From: Diacronema lutheri
Lineage: Eukaryota; Haptophyta; Pavlovophyceae; Pavlovales; Pavlovaceae
Assembly: GCA_019448385.1 (NCBI GenBank)
Contig: JAGTXO010000036.1
Span: 1 to 64,000 of the forward strand
Reading direction: 5' to 3'
Length of the DNA: 64,000 nucleotides
Notes under the pieces: generated by a model
What the model was told of the DNA's origin: nothing
Databases searched by the model: none
The model's input: only the letters and a program-made list of their open reading frames with translations
Shown: positions 52,749 through 60,799 of the stretch, one piece after another
Position numbering within the stretch: position 1 is the stretch's first letter
How the letters are laid out: each line of letters begins with the position of its first letter
Made by a program: the position numbers and the translations under genes

Positions 52749-53894
52749 TCAGTAGAACGATTTGAAGGTCGCGTCGGTGAATTGGCCAAAGTTGCACGCG
52801 CTGAACGGGCACCCGGCCGTGCCCCAGCGCTCGTGGAGCGGTGGCACGCCCTTGGGCAGATGCCGTGTCGCGCTGGCGGTCTGCGTGAGACGCGGGTCCA
52901 TCCCGTCGGGCACGGCCATCGGGCACGTCCACTCGGGCTCCATGAAGACGGCAAAGGTCTCGCGGCTCACGCCGGCCGCGCACGAGCCGCGCACGGCGTG
53001 CGGCGTCGCCTGCAGCAGCCCGCCCGTGTGCACCTGCGCCGTCTCGCCAATCTGGAAGGCGAGGTGATCCTCGGGGATGCGCACGCGCACGAGCTCGCCC
53101 CGCCGGCTGCGCACGTACAGGCCCGCGCGCGCGTCGGGCGCCTCGCGCTCGCCGCTCTCCTCGCGCACATACAGCGGCGCGACGAGCGCCGTCAGAGAGC
53201 CGTGGTCGTTGTGCCAGCCGCACCAGCTGGACCATTCGCCCTCAACGTCGGCGCCAGGTGCCGCGGCGGGCGCGCCGCCCTCGCCCGGCGCGTGCCCCGG
53301 CGCGGTCGCAAAGTAATGAAGCAGTCGGCCTTTGCACACTTTGCTCGAGCTCAGCAGCCGCTCGAGCTTGCCGGCCTCGTACGCCGGGCAGCGCGCGCTG
53401 ACGTACGCATCGCACTGCTTTGCGACGAGCAAGCCGGTGCGCACCATCACCTGACCGAGCTGCATGAAGGCCCCCTCCATCTGCGGCACGTGCTGGGACG
53501 GCCACACGTTTGGCGCCGCAAACGACGGGAAGCGCGCGATCAGGGCCTCGTCGTCGAACGGGCGGTTGTACAGCGGATTGTTGTAGTACGAGCCCTTGGC
53601 GAGGTCTGGGGCACCGCCGCCGAGCTTTTCCTTGCCGTGCGACCAGCCGACGGCATAAAAGGACGGCGCGTGCTCGTGCGCCGCGCGGACGTCGGCGGGC
53701 AGCCGCGCGAACTCGCGCGCGAGCGGGAGCAAGCGCTCGCGGAGCGGAGTGAGGCCGGGCACGCCCGAGACGGTCAATATGCCGAGCGACTCATCCGCGC
53801 CAAACGCCTCGGCGATCCGCGCCGACAGGTCGTCGCCACGGAGAAGCGCCTCGAACTCGAGCGTCACGACGCACGACTCCACGGGCACCTCCAT
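52749..53894 (-). CDS. 2-oxoglutarate/Fe(II)-dependent oxygenase-like protein
   Basis: 381 residues from the ATG at 53894. The N-terminus resembles plant-type 2OG oxygenases (GILTVSGVPGLTPLRERLLP). The iron ligands are His228 and Asp230 in WCGWHNDHGSLTAL and probably His299 in LLQATPHAVRGS; LAFQIGETAQVHTGGLLQAT is the usual segment before the distal His. The co-substrate Arg is likely within VRGSCAAGVSRETFAVFMEP. Substrate unknown (small molecule or peptide). The frame upstream of the chosen ATG lacks another ATG and enters AT-rich DNA (TTTTTAAAAAG near 53960), which could be promoter. Confidence 0.78.
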   Translation of the reverse strand: MEVPVESCVVTLEFEALLRGDDLSARIAEAFGADESLGILTVSGVPGLTPLRERLLPLAREFARLPADVRAAHEHAPSFYAVGWSHGKEKLGGGAPDLAKGSYYNNPLYNRPFDDEALIARFPSFAAPNVWPSQHVPQMEGAFMQLGQVMVRTGLLVAKQCDAYVSARCPAYEAGKLERLLSSSKVCKGRLLHYFATAPGHAPGEGGAPAAAPGADVEGEWSSWCGWHNDHGSLTALVAPLYVREESGEREAPDARAGLYVRSRRGELVRVRIPEDHLAFQIGETAQVHTGGLLQATPHAVRGSCAAGVSRETFAVFMEPEWTCPMAVPDGMDPRLTQTASATRHLPKGVPPLHERWGTAGCPFSACNFGQFTDATFKSFY

Positions 53895-53995
53895 CGCGCG
53901 GGAAACGAGCACAGCAAAATGGGCCACCTTCGTTCGACCTTCTTCTTGAGCAACCAGCTTTTTAAAAAGGGCATACGTCCTCACTCCTCAAGCCC

Positions 53996-56706
53996 TCACA
54001 TCTCGCAATCCGACAGCTCGTCCGCCCACGTGCGCTCGTCAAAGTCGGGGCCAGGTCCGGCCTCGTGCCGCGCCACGTACAGCGCCGCGCGGCCCACATC
54101 CTCGCCGCCCGGACCCTCGAGCACCGCGAGCACGTTTGGCACCGACGCGTCGCGCGAGAGCCACGCGGTCGGCAGGTGGTAGAGCGCCTGCGTGGGCCGC
54201 ACGCCGGCCTGCGGGCCGGTCGCGCGCGGCAGCAGCCAGTAGCGTCCGACCGCATGGCCGTTCAGCCACGCATGGCCGCGCCCAAAGCCACTCATGTTGA
54301 CGTGCAGCCGCGCCGCGCGCGCGCCGGCGCGTTCGGTCGGCGCGGTGAGCAGTTCGGCCGGCGTTGCAAAGTGCGCGCGATACCAGGTGAGCGCGCGCAC
54401 GCGCCCGGCGGGCGAGCCGTCCACGCCCGCGCGCGCGCTGCCCCAGCGCACGGCCGCCTGCCCTTGCGTGCCCATCAGCCGGAGCCGCTCGCCGTCCAGT
54501 CCGGCGCGGATCGTCCACGCGCCCGCCGTCAGCTCGGACGCGCGCGGCGCGCCGCCGCCGCCGCCGTCAAGCAGCGCCACGCGCCCGACGAGCCCCTTGG
54601 CCAGCGGCGCGCGAAAGCCGTAATTCGCGTAGCCAAGGTGCTCAGAGACGATTGTGAGCGTGCGCTCGCCCGGCGCGATAGCCGACGCGTTGAGCGTCAC
54701 GTTCAGCCGCGCGGTACACGGATCGTGGCTCAACTCGTGCGCGCCACCGACAGGGCGGCCGTCGACGAGCACGAGCAGCGCGCCCGCGCAGCCCACGTCC
54801 ACCTCGAGCACGCACGCGCCCTTGCGCGCAGTACCGTCCGCAGCGCATCCGCCCGCAAAGCGCGTGCCGTGACGCGCGTACGATGCAAAGGCCGTGCGGT
54901 CGCGCGTGATCAGGCCCTGCTCGATGGGCGTCTTCGCGTGCACCGACGCGCCATGCGAGCCGATGTCGAGCAGCCGCGACGGCCGACGTCCGGCCAGCGC
55001 GGGCTCGGCGCCATCGACGTGCGCACCCGCGCGGCCGAGCGGCTCAGCCCACGCCTCCCAGCGCAGCGCGCCGCCCGGCAGCGGCTTGAGCGCGCGGTGC
55101 AGCGGCGGGCGCGGCGCCGCATCGAGCAATTTGTCCGAGCGAAAGAGCGCGCGCACGGCGCCGCATGACGACGCCGGCGGCTCGTTTTCACGCGCGCGCG
55201 GCAGCAATGCGAGCAGTTGGGCAGAGCGCGGGCCCAACGTCACGTTGACGCCCGCGCAGCCGAGCGCGTCGAGCGGCACGGTCACCGCCACGCTCGCGTT
55301 GCTCTCGACGAACGCGACGGCGCCGTACCGAAAGCCCAGCTGGGCGCTCCCGTGGGCGCCATGCGCACCGCCCGCATCCGCACGCGCGTCGAGCTCGTCA
55401 GCGGCCACAACCGCGTCCGTGCGGCCGAGCAACGTGGGCGCGCGCGGAACGGGCGCGCGGACGAGCTCGGGCGCAGCCGACGCCAGCGCGGCGTGCATGA
55501 GCTGCAAGAAGTGGAACTTTGCGCCGTGCCGCAGGCCGTCGTGGCAGACGGGCACGTCCGGTGCGTACGCCGTCGTGAGCGCAGCACCCGCCCACAGGCC
55601 GCGCGTCGAGCCGCCCGCGAACACTGCGCGCGGCGCGGCGCGGCGCGGCGCGGCGTGGCGTGCGAGCGCGCAGCGCGCTCAGCGCGCGCGCGCACCGCGC
55701 CGCCGCTCGCCCGCGCCTCCCTCCCTCTCCCTCTCGCTCTCGCGCACGCGCGCGCATGCAGCTGACTGTAATAATTAATGAGTGAACCGCCGCGCGCAAA
55801 CCAGCGGAGCGAGTTGCGCGCGAGCTCAGACACGGAGCGCGCCCAAAAGTAGGAGGGCTCGCCTGCGGCAGAGCCGGCCCACAGCGCAAAGCCGCCCTCG
55901 TTCTCCGTCCACAGCGCCGGCTGGTCGACGAGCACGCGCCCGCTCTGCCCGCGAGCATCCGCGAACGGCGCACAATCCTCGCCATTACACGTGTTGATCG
56001 AGTTGGCAGCCGTCTCGCCGTTGCACATCGTGAGCGGCACGCTGCCCGCGCCGACGGCACGCAGCGCCTCCTCCGCCATCTTGCCGCACCAGTCCACGTA
56101 CGGCCGATCGGTCGGCTGCAGCTCGTTCTCAACCTGGACGAGCATCACAGGGCCGCCTTGCGGCGCGAACTGCCGCGCGGCCGCGGTGCGTTGCACAACC
56201 TGCTGGAAAAAGTCCTCCATCGCGGCCTGCCAAACGGGATTGGACTCGCGGAAACGCACGCCCTCCTTTTGCGCGAGCCACAACGGGATGCCGCCGTACG
56301 TCCATTCGGCGCACACGTACGGCCCGACGCGCAGGTAGACGAAGAGCCCGCGCGACGCGCAACGCTCGATGAAGTCGGTGAAGTTGGCGCCGCCGGACCA
56401 GACGCCCGCGCCGTGCTCCGTAGGCATGTGCAGGTTCCAGAACACGTAGATCTCGACCATATTGAGCCCGTTCGACACGGCGTCATCGAGCCAGCCGTTC
56501 CAGTCGTCGGGCGTGCCGCGCGGGTAGTGCAGCGACCCCGAGAGAAAGAGCGCGCGCTCGCCGTTGATGGTCAACGCGCGCTCGTCGTACGCGACCTTGT
56601 ACGGTCGGCCTCCAAGCGATGCGAACGACGCGGCCCCTGGCGTCGCGTGTGAGCGCGACACGAGCAGAGCGAATGGAATGACCCTCGCGAGCACACGGGC
56701 GGCCAT
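53996..56706 (-). CDS. Glycoside hydrolase family 35 beta-galactosidase
   Basis: 855 residues from exons 56706-55767 and 55623-53996 (143-bp phase-1 intron GTCAGC...GCGCAG; the join gives SLINYY-MFAGGST as in GH35). Signal peptide MAARVLARVIPFALLVSRSH. Catalytic domain: LFLSGSLHYPRGTPDDWNGW, VEIYVFWNLHMP, GPYVCAEWTYGGIPLWL, acid/base Glu in VQVENELQ, nucleophile Glu in LWTENEGGFALWAG. The C-terminal half is beta-sandwich (HVNMSGFGRGHAWLNGHAVG, RYWLLPRATGPQ, QALYHLPTAWL). Secreted or vacuolar exo-beta-galactosidase acting on cell-surface or dietary glycans; size is like plant BGALs. Its ATG is 12 bp from the next gene's ATG. Confidence 0.94.
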
Positions 56707-56718
56707 CCCCGTCGGACG
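56707..56718. promoter_or_regulatory. 12-bp divergent spacer
   Basis: Only 12 bp separate the ATGs of GH35 and the small Cys-rich gene, so each promoter or 5' leader must lie in the other's coding region. Confidence 0.4.
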
Positions 56719-57072
56719 ATGGCGGGTCTGAACTTTCCTCTCCTTGTTGATTTTGCCAAATTTTTGCAAAGGGGCGGGCCGCTCAAAAAGATGGAGTTCT
56801 CCCTGATCGATTTTGCGCTCCCGCTCGACCTTGGCGACGCGGAGAAGACACTCGCGCCGCCGATCACCGTGCACGCATGCGGATGCACGTGCCAGTGCTC
56901 TGGCACCTATTGCACGCATGACCTCGCCTCCAACTGCGGCAACAGCAGCCTCGCGCCGTTCGACGCGATGTCGTGCCACGACCACCGGGCCGAGATCAAC
57001 AACGTGCTCAAAAATGCGCGCGTCTCAGCGATGCTGCTCAGCTGCAACGGCACCATCGCGTACAAGCACTGA
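56719..57072 (+). CDS. Small Cys-rich protein, unknown family
   Basis: 117 residues, single exon. The N-terminal half is hydrophobic/amphipathic (LNFPLLVDFAKFLQRGGPLK; FSLIDFALPLDLGDAEKTL). The C-terminal half has eight Cys (CGCTCQCSGTYC, ASNCGN, MSCHDHR, SCNGT) with a CHDHR core. Codon GC is distinctly lower than in neighbours. The Cys-rich half is duplicated on the minus strand near 35.4 kb. It could be a metal-binding or disulfide-rich effector-type peptide. No signal peptide is obvious. I do not recognise it. Confidence 0.65.
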   Translation: MAGLNFPLLVDFAKFLQRGGPLKKMEFSLIDFALPLDLGDAEKTLAPPITVHACGCTCQCSGTYCTHDLASNCGNSSLAPFDAMSCHDHRAEINNVLKNARVSAMLLSCNGTIAYKH

Positions 57073-57464
57073 GCGACGCAACGCATTGCCCCACCGGCGC
57101 ACCGACGCGCCGGCCGGGCGCAGCACGCGGCACGCGAACGCACCGCCGAGCCGCGGCGCGCGCACCGCGGCCGTGCGATCAGCGGCCAGATCGGCCGCGC
57201 GGCAAGCGCGCATCTCCTTGACGGAGTGCGCAGCTCGCGTCGACCTCGCCACGCCCTCGCGGCGCTTGCCACGCACGGCCTGTGTCCCTGAGGTTGAGCC
57301 AGTTTTGAGATGCTCACTCGCTGCTCAGTGCTCACGGGTCTGAATCAGATGCGAGATGACCTCGCCCGCAGGCCATCGTGCGTAGATCAAAGCATGTGCG
57401 TGCTCGGCGGCAGCGACTGTCGCGCAGCTGCGACCAGCGCCGAGCACGAGAGCGGACGCCGTCA
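57073..57464. other. Spacer without a supported gene
   Basis: 392 bp between the Cys-rich gene and the convergent acetolactate decarboxylase. Short Arg/Ala-rich frames only; I see no promoter motif, RNA gene or repeat. Confidence 0.5.
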
Positions 57465-58316
57465 TCAGTCGTTGGCGTTGAGATCGATCTTGGACCCACC
57501 CGCGAGGTCAGCACGCATGAACTCGGCCGTCTCGGGCAGCGCAATGTGCAATTCACCGAAATCCTGCAGCTCGGCACGCACGTCCGCGCCACCGAGCCCA
57601 TGGACATGGCCGGCGACGAGCCGGTCTTCCGAGATGAAGTGGAGGCGCCAGCCAACTGTGTTCACCTTGGCCGCCCAGAGCGGCGTGAAGAAGCCGACAA
57701 GCGATCCCGTGACCCGCGTCGCGGTGAAGTGCGTGTCGAGCGGCTGCCTCCCGCGCTGCGAAGCCTCGGTTGGCGCGCCCCCAGCAGCGGCCGGCGCGCG
57801 CGACTCCGCCGGGCGGATGATGCGCCAGCTGACGAAGCCAAAGCGGCCGTGCAGCCGAGCGGCCGCGAACACGTTGGGCGTTGCGCGCGCTTGGTCAAGC
57901 CGCACGATGAGGTCATCCAAGTCGCGCACGTCGCGCATCTCGAAGGCCCGCTCGGGCTTGAAGCGCGTCACCACCCAGAAGGGCGTGAGCGCGCGCGGCG
58001 GCGCACGCGCGACCGTGCCGTCGGCGGCAGCGCGCCAGCACACGCCGTCGAGCAGAATACCTTCGCCGTCGAGGTGGTCAAAGGTACCCAGGCCCAGATC
58101 GCCGTGGCGCAGCACGTCCTCCAGCCGCATGCAGCCAGTTGAGACGCCGTGCGCGAGTGCGCCCTCAGTCGACACCTGGAAGAGCGTGTGGTGCGGCCGC
58201 TCGAGGTAGGCCGAGAGCGCCGCTGCGACCGCGTGGTGCACGCTATCGCCCGTGCGCGCGAGGTGCGTCTGCAGCGCGGCGTGGAGGCCCGGCGAGATGC
58301 GCGTGCGCACAAGCAT
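57465..58316 (-). CDS. Alpha-acetolactate decarboxylase with RHH-like N-terminus
   Basis: 283 residues. The core (about 43-280) is acetolactate decarboxylase: TLFQVSTEGALAHGVSTG, HGDLGLGTFDHLDGEGILLD and VGWRLHFISEDRLVAGHVHG. The enzyme converts 2-acetolactate to acetoin and is mainly bacterial and fungal. Residues 1-39 (VRTRISPGLHAALQTHLART, then GDSVHHAVAAALSAYL) look like a ribbon-helix-helix module. The Zn site is normally H-x-H...H; here the positions read Arg224, His226 and His237, so one ligand may be replaced. No targeting peptide; cytosolic. Single exon. Probably of bacterial origin by transfer (inference). Confidence 0.87.
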   Translation of the reverse strand: MLVRTRISPGLHAALQTHLARTGDSVHHAVAAALSAYLERPHHTLFQVSTEGALAHGVSTGCMRLEDVLRHGDLGLGTFDHLDGEGILLDGVCWRAAADGTVARAPPRALTPFWVVTRFKPERAFEMRDVRDLDDLIVRLDQARATPNVFAAARLHGRFGFVSWRIIRPAESRAPAAAGGAPTEASQRGRQPLDTHFTATRVTGSLVGFFTPLWAAKVNTVGWRLHFISEDRLVAGHVHGLGGADVRAELQDFGELHIALPETAEFMRADLAGGSKIDLNAND

Positions 58317-58533
58317 CGCCTACTCGCGTGGAGACGCGTCACTCATCGTGGCCGTCCGTCCACGCCCGCCGCCGCGCAGGGGAAAAATAAAATGCTCAAT
58401 CATACGCTCATACCCATACCCCATAATGATTACCATATATAAAATCCTCGTTTTATTTTACCATCAAGCGATGGGGGCCGGCGATCCCGAGTGAAGGTTG
58501 CGGGCTGCAAGGGCGCACAAGCGGACGCGCGGC
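58317..58533. promoter_or_regulatory. AT-rich divergent promoter with TATA-like box
   Basis: 217 bp between opposed ATGs. From about 58380 to 58470 it is strongly AT-rich, with TATATAAAAT at 58436-58445, about 98 bp before the SHQ1 ATG, plus AAAAATAAAATG and TTTTATTTTA. It is the only clear TATA-like element in the window. Confidence 0.6.
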
Positions 58534-60513
58534 ATGCTGACGCCACGCTTCACACTCGATCAGGACGACGCATTTGTGATCGTGCGTATCTCGCTGCCGC
58601 ACGCCAAGCTCGACGAGGGCGAGTTTGACATTGACGGCTGCCAGTTTCGCTTCCACCTGCGCCCCTACTTCCTCCGGTCCGAAGCGCCGCCGTCGCCGCC
58701 GCCGCCGCCGCGCGCGCGCGCGCCGCCGCCGCCGCCGCCACGCGCGCGCTCATTCGCCGCACGCACGCTGCCTTGCCGCCGCCATTGTTTGCCCGCGGCG
58801 CGCAGCCTTACGTTCCGCCACGCGCTCGCGGAGGACGGGCGCGAGCGAGCGAGCTACGACTGGGACTCGCGGCTGCTGACGGTGCATTTACCCAAAGCGG
58901 AGCCGGGCGTGCGCTTCGAGGGGCTGCAGATGCTCACCGAGTTGCTCGCGCCACCCAAGGGGGCGCGTCTCCCGCCGCGCATCGAGGTAATCTCGTCGTC
59001 GCCCGCCGACGCGCTCGCCGATGCTGCGGCTGCGCCAACGGCCGCACGCGCCGGGCGCGACGACGCGGCGGGTGACGCGGAGGACGGCGCGGAGTGGGAG
59101 GCAGTGCAGTCGGTGGAGGCGGCCGTTGGGCTTGAGGCCTTGGCCACTTCGCGCGCCGGCTACGGCTTCAACCGCGCCTACTCGGGCGTGTTCGCACGCG
59201 TGCCGCCGTCCGAGGCCGGCATGTCCTGCCCGTCGCCCGACGCGCCCGGTGCGCCCGACGCCGCGCGCTGGGCGGAGCTGCGCGTGCAGCACGAGTGCGA
59301 GCGGTACGACGACGAGCACTACACGGCCGATCTGCTTGGCGAGGACGACGAGATCGTCGGGCTGCTCGACTACCAGCCATGGTGGCACGCCGCGCACACC
59401 GCAGCGGGCGGCGCGAACGCCTGCTCGAGTGGCGCGGGCGGCGGCGACGCAATCGTTTTAGACGGTGCGGAGTTGGAGCGGCTGCGCGCGCTGCGGCGGC
59501 GCGAGCACCTGCTCGACAAGCGCGAGGCCGCGTGTGCTCTCTCGTCCGGCCTCGTCGACCTGCTCTTCGCCACGTGTTACGACTGGCGGGTGACGCTCGG
59601 CGACGGGAGCTGCGAGTCGGCGTGGACGGTGCTCGCTCTCAGCGCGACGCTCAGCTGGCTCGCGCGGTTCGAGGGGCCGCCTGCGCGTGAGGTGTGCATC
59701 TCGTGCGTGCGCCGCAGCCTCGTCTTCCCGCTCTACCGGCACTGGCGTCTCGCCCTCGCCGTGCTGAGCGACGTGGCCGCCGTGCTTGAGCTGGGCGCGC
59801 CCGCCGTCGTTCGCTGCCTCCTTCGGTTGCAGGCGCTGCTGCAGCGCGCAGATGGCGACGCGCACCTGCTCGACGACATCTTCGTGAGCGACTTCATAAG
59901 CTGGGTGCAACAGGGCCGCGGCCCGGCAAGCCCGCACGGCCTGCGCGAGCTGGCCGCGCGCGTCCGCGCCGCCGACGTGCGGCCGTCCGACCTGCCCGCG
60001 CACTTCTGTGCGATGAGCGCGCTCGACCGCGCGCGAGCGGGCGGCGCGAGTGGCGACGAGACGACGAGCAGCGGGGACGAGGGGGGCACAGAGAGCGGCT
60101 CGAACGGCGCCTCTTCGAGCAGCGACGGCGCTGCGCCACATCGCAGCGCCGCCAACGGCGATGGCGAAGGCGAAAAGGAGGGCGATGGCGACGGCAAAAA
60201 GGAGGGCGATGGCGACGGCAAAAAGGAGGGCGATGGCGACGGCAAAAAGGAGGGCGATGGCGACGGCAAAAAGGAGGGCGATGGCGTCGCTGCCATGCGG
60301 CGGCCAGCTGACGCGGACGGCGCGCTCGCTTTCGCAAAGCTCGTGGCCGCCGGCGCGAGCACCGGTGCTCAGGGCGCGCAACATGCCCCAGCACGAGCGT
60401 GCAGTCCGCCGGCGGAGGACGTCAGCATTGAAGCCGCCGCATCCGCGATGGCCCGCTGCGAGCTGTCGAGTACACACGGCGAGTCAGGGGCATTCAAAAG
60501 GAGTGCTATGTAA
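58534..60513 (+). CDS. SHQ1: SHQ1, H/ACA snoRNP assembly chaperone
   Basis: 616 residues from exons 58534-58676 and 58806-60513; the 129-bp phase-2 intron (GTCCGA...GCGCAG) joins PYFLR-LTFRHALAEDG, as in SHQ1. The N-terminal CS-like domain reads MLTPRFTLDQDDAFVIVRIS, FDIDGCQFRFHLRPYF, SYDWDSRLLTVHLPK and FEGLQMLTELL. The C-terminal helical SHQ1 domain (about 320-450) has LVDLLFATCYDWRVTLGDGS, ESAWTVLALSATLSWL and FPLYRHWRLALAVLSDV. SHQ1 holds dyskerin/Cbf5 by RNA mimicry before H/ACA snoRNP formation. A disordered tail with four (KKEGDGDG) repeats follows. Start is the ATG giving the conserved MLTP N-terminus. Confidence 0.93.
   Translation: MLTPRFTLDQDDAFVIVRISLPHAKLDEGEFDIDGCQFRFHLRPYFLRSEAPPSPPPPPRARAPPPPPPRARSFAARTLPCRRHCLPAARSLTFRHALAEDGRERASYDWDSRLLTVHLPKAEPGVRFEGLQMLTELLAPPKGARLPPRIEVISSSPADALADAAAAPTAARAGRDDAAGDAEDGAEWEAVQSVEAAVGLEALATSRAGYGFNRAYSGVFARVPPSEAGMSCPSPDAPGAPDAARWAELRVQHECERYDDEHYTADLLGEDDEIVGLLDYQPWWHAAHTAAGGANACSSGAGGGDAIVLDGAELERLRALRRREHLLDKREAACALSSGLVDLLFATCYDWRVTLGDGSCESAWTVLALSATLSWLARFEGPPAREVCISCVRRSLVFPLYRHWRLALAVLSDVAAVLELGAPAVVRCLLRLQALLQRADGDAHLLDDIFVSDFISWVQQGRGPASPHGLRELAARVRAADVRPSDLPAHFCAMSALDRARAGGASGDETTSSGDEGGTESGSNGASSSSDGAAPHRSAANGDGEGEKEGDGDGKKEGDGDGKKEGDGDGKKEGDGDGKKEGDGVAAMRRPADADGALAFAKLVAAGASTGAQGAQHAPARACSPPAEDVSIEAAASAMARCELSSTHGESGAFKRSAM
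60181..60276. repeat. Four 24-bp coding repeats in the SHQ1 tail
   Basis: Perfect tandem copies of a unit beginning GGCGATGGCGACGGCAAAAA, encoding GDGDGKKE, in the low-complexity C-terminus. Confidence 0.95.
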
Positions 60514-60799
60514 GGGAGCTTCTCGCCCGCACGCTTAGCTCTACATCCAAATTCCAAGCCCACCGGTAAACTGCACAGGAACCGTCGAACCGAACACGAT
60601 TACCCGCATGGGAACCATGCAATTCAGCTGAAAGACGCGACGTCTTGGAAGAATCGTGAGATGCAAATGCCTTTAAAACCCGTATGGGTATCCCTTCTGC
60701 CCTTCGAAGTTCTGAGGAGGCTTCCGGAAAGCCGGGCTCGTCGCGAAGGTCATCTCCTGCGCCGCCTCCTTCCATCGCTTGCTCGATGGGCTGCTCACG
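60514..60799. other. Convergent 3' spacer
   Basis: 286 bp of more balanced composition between the SHQ1 stop and the membrane-protein stop. I see no gene or repeat; probably overlapping 3' untranslated regions. Confidence 0.5.
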
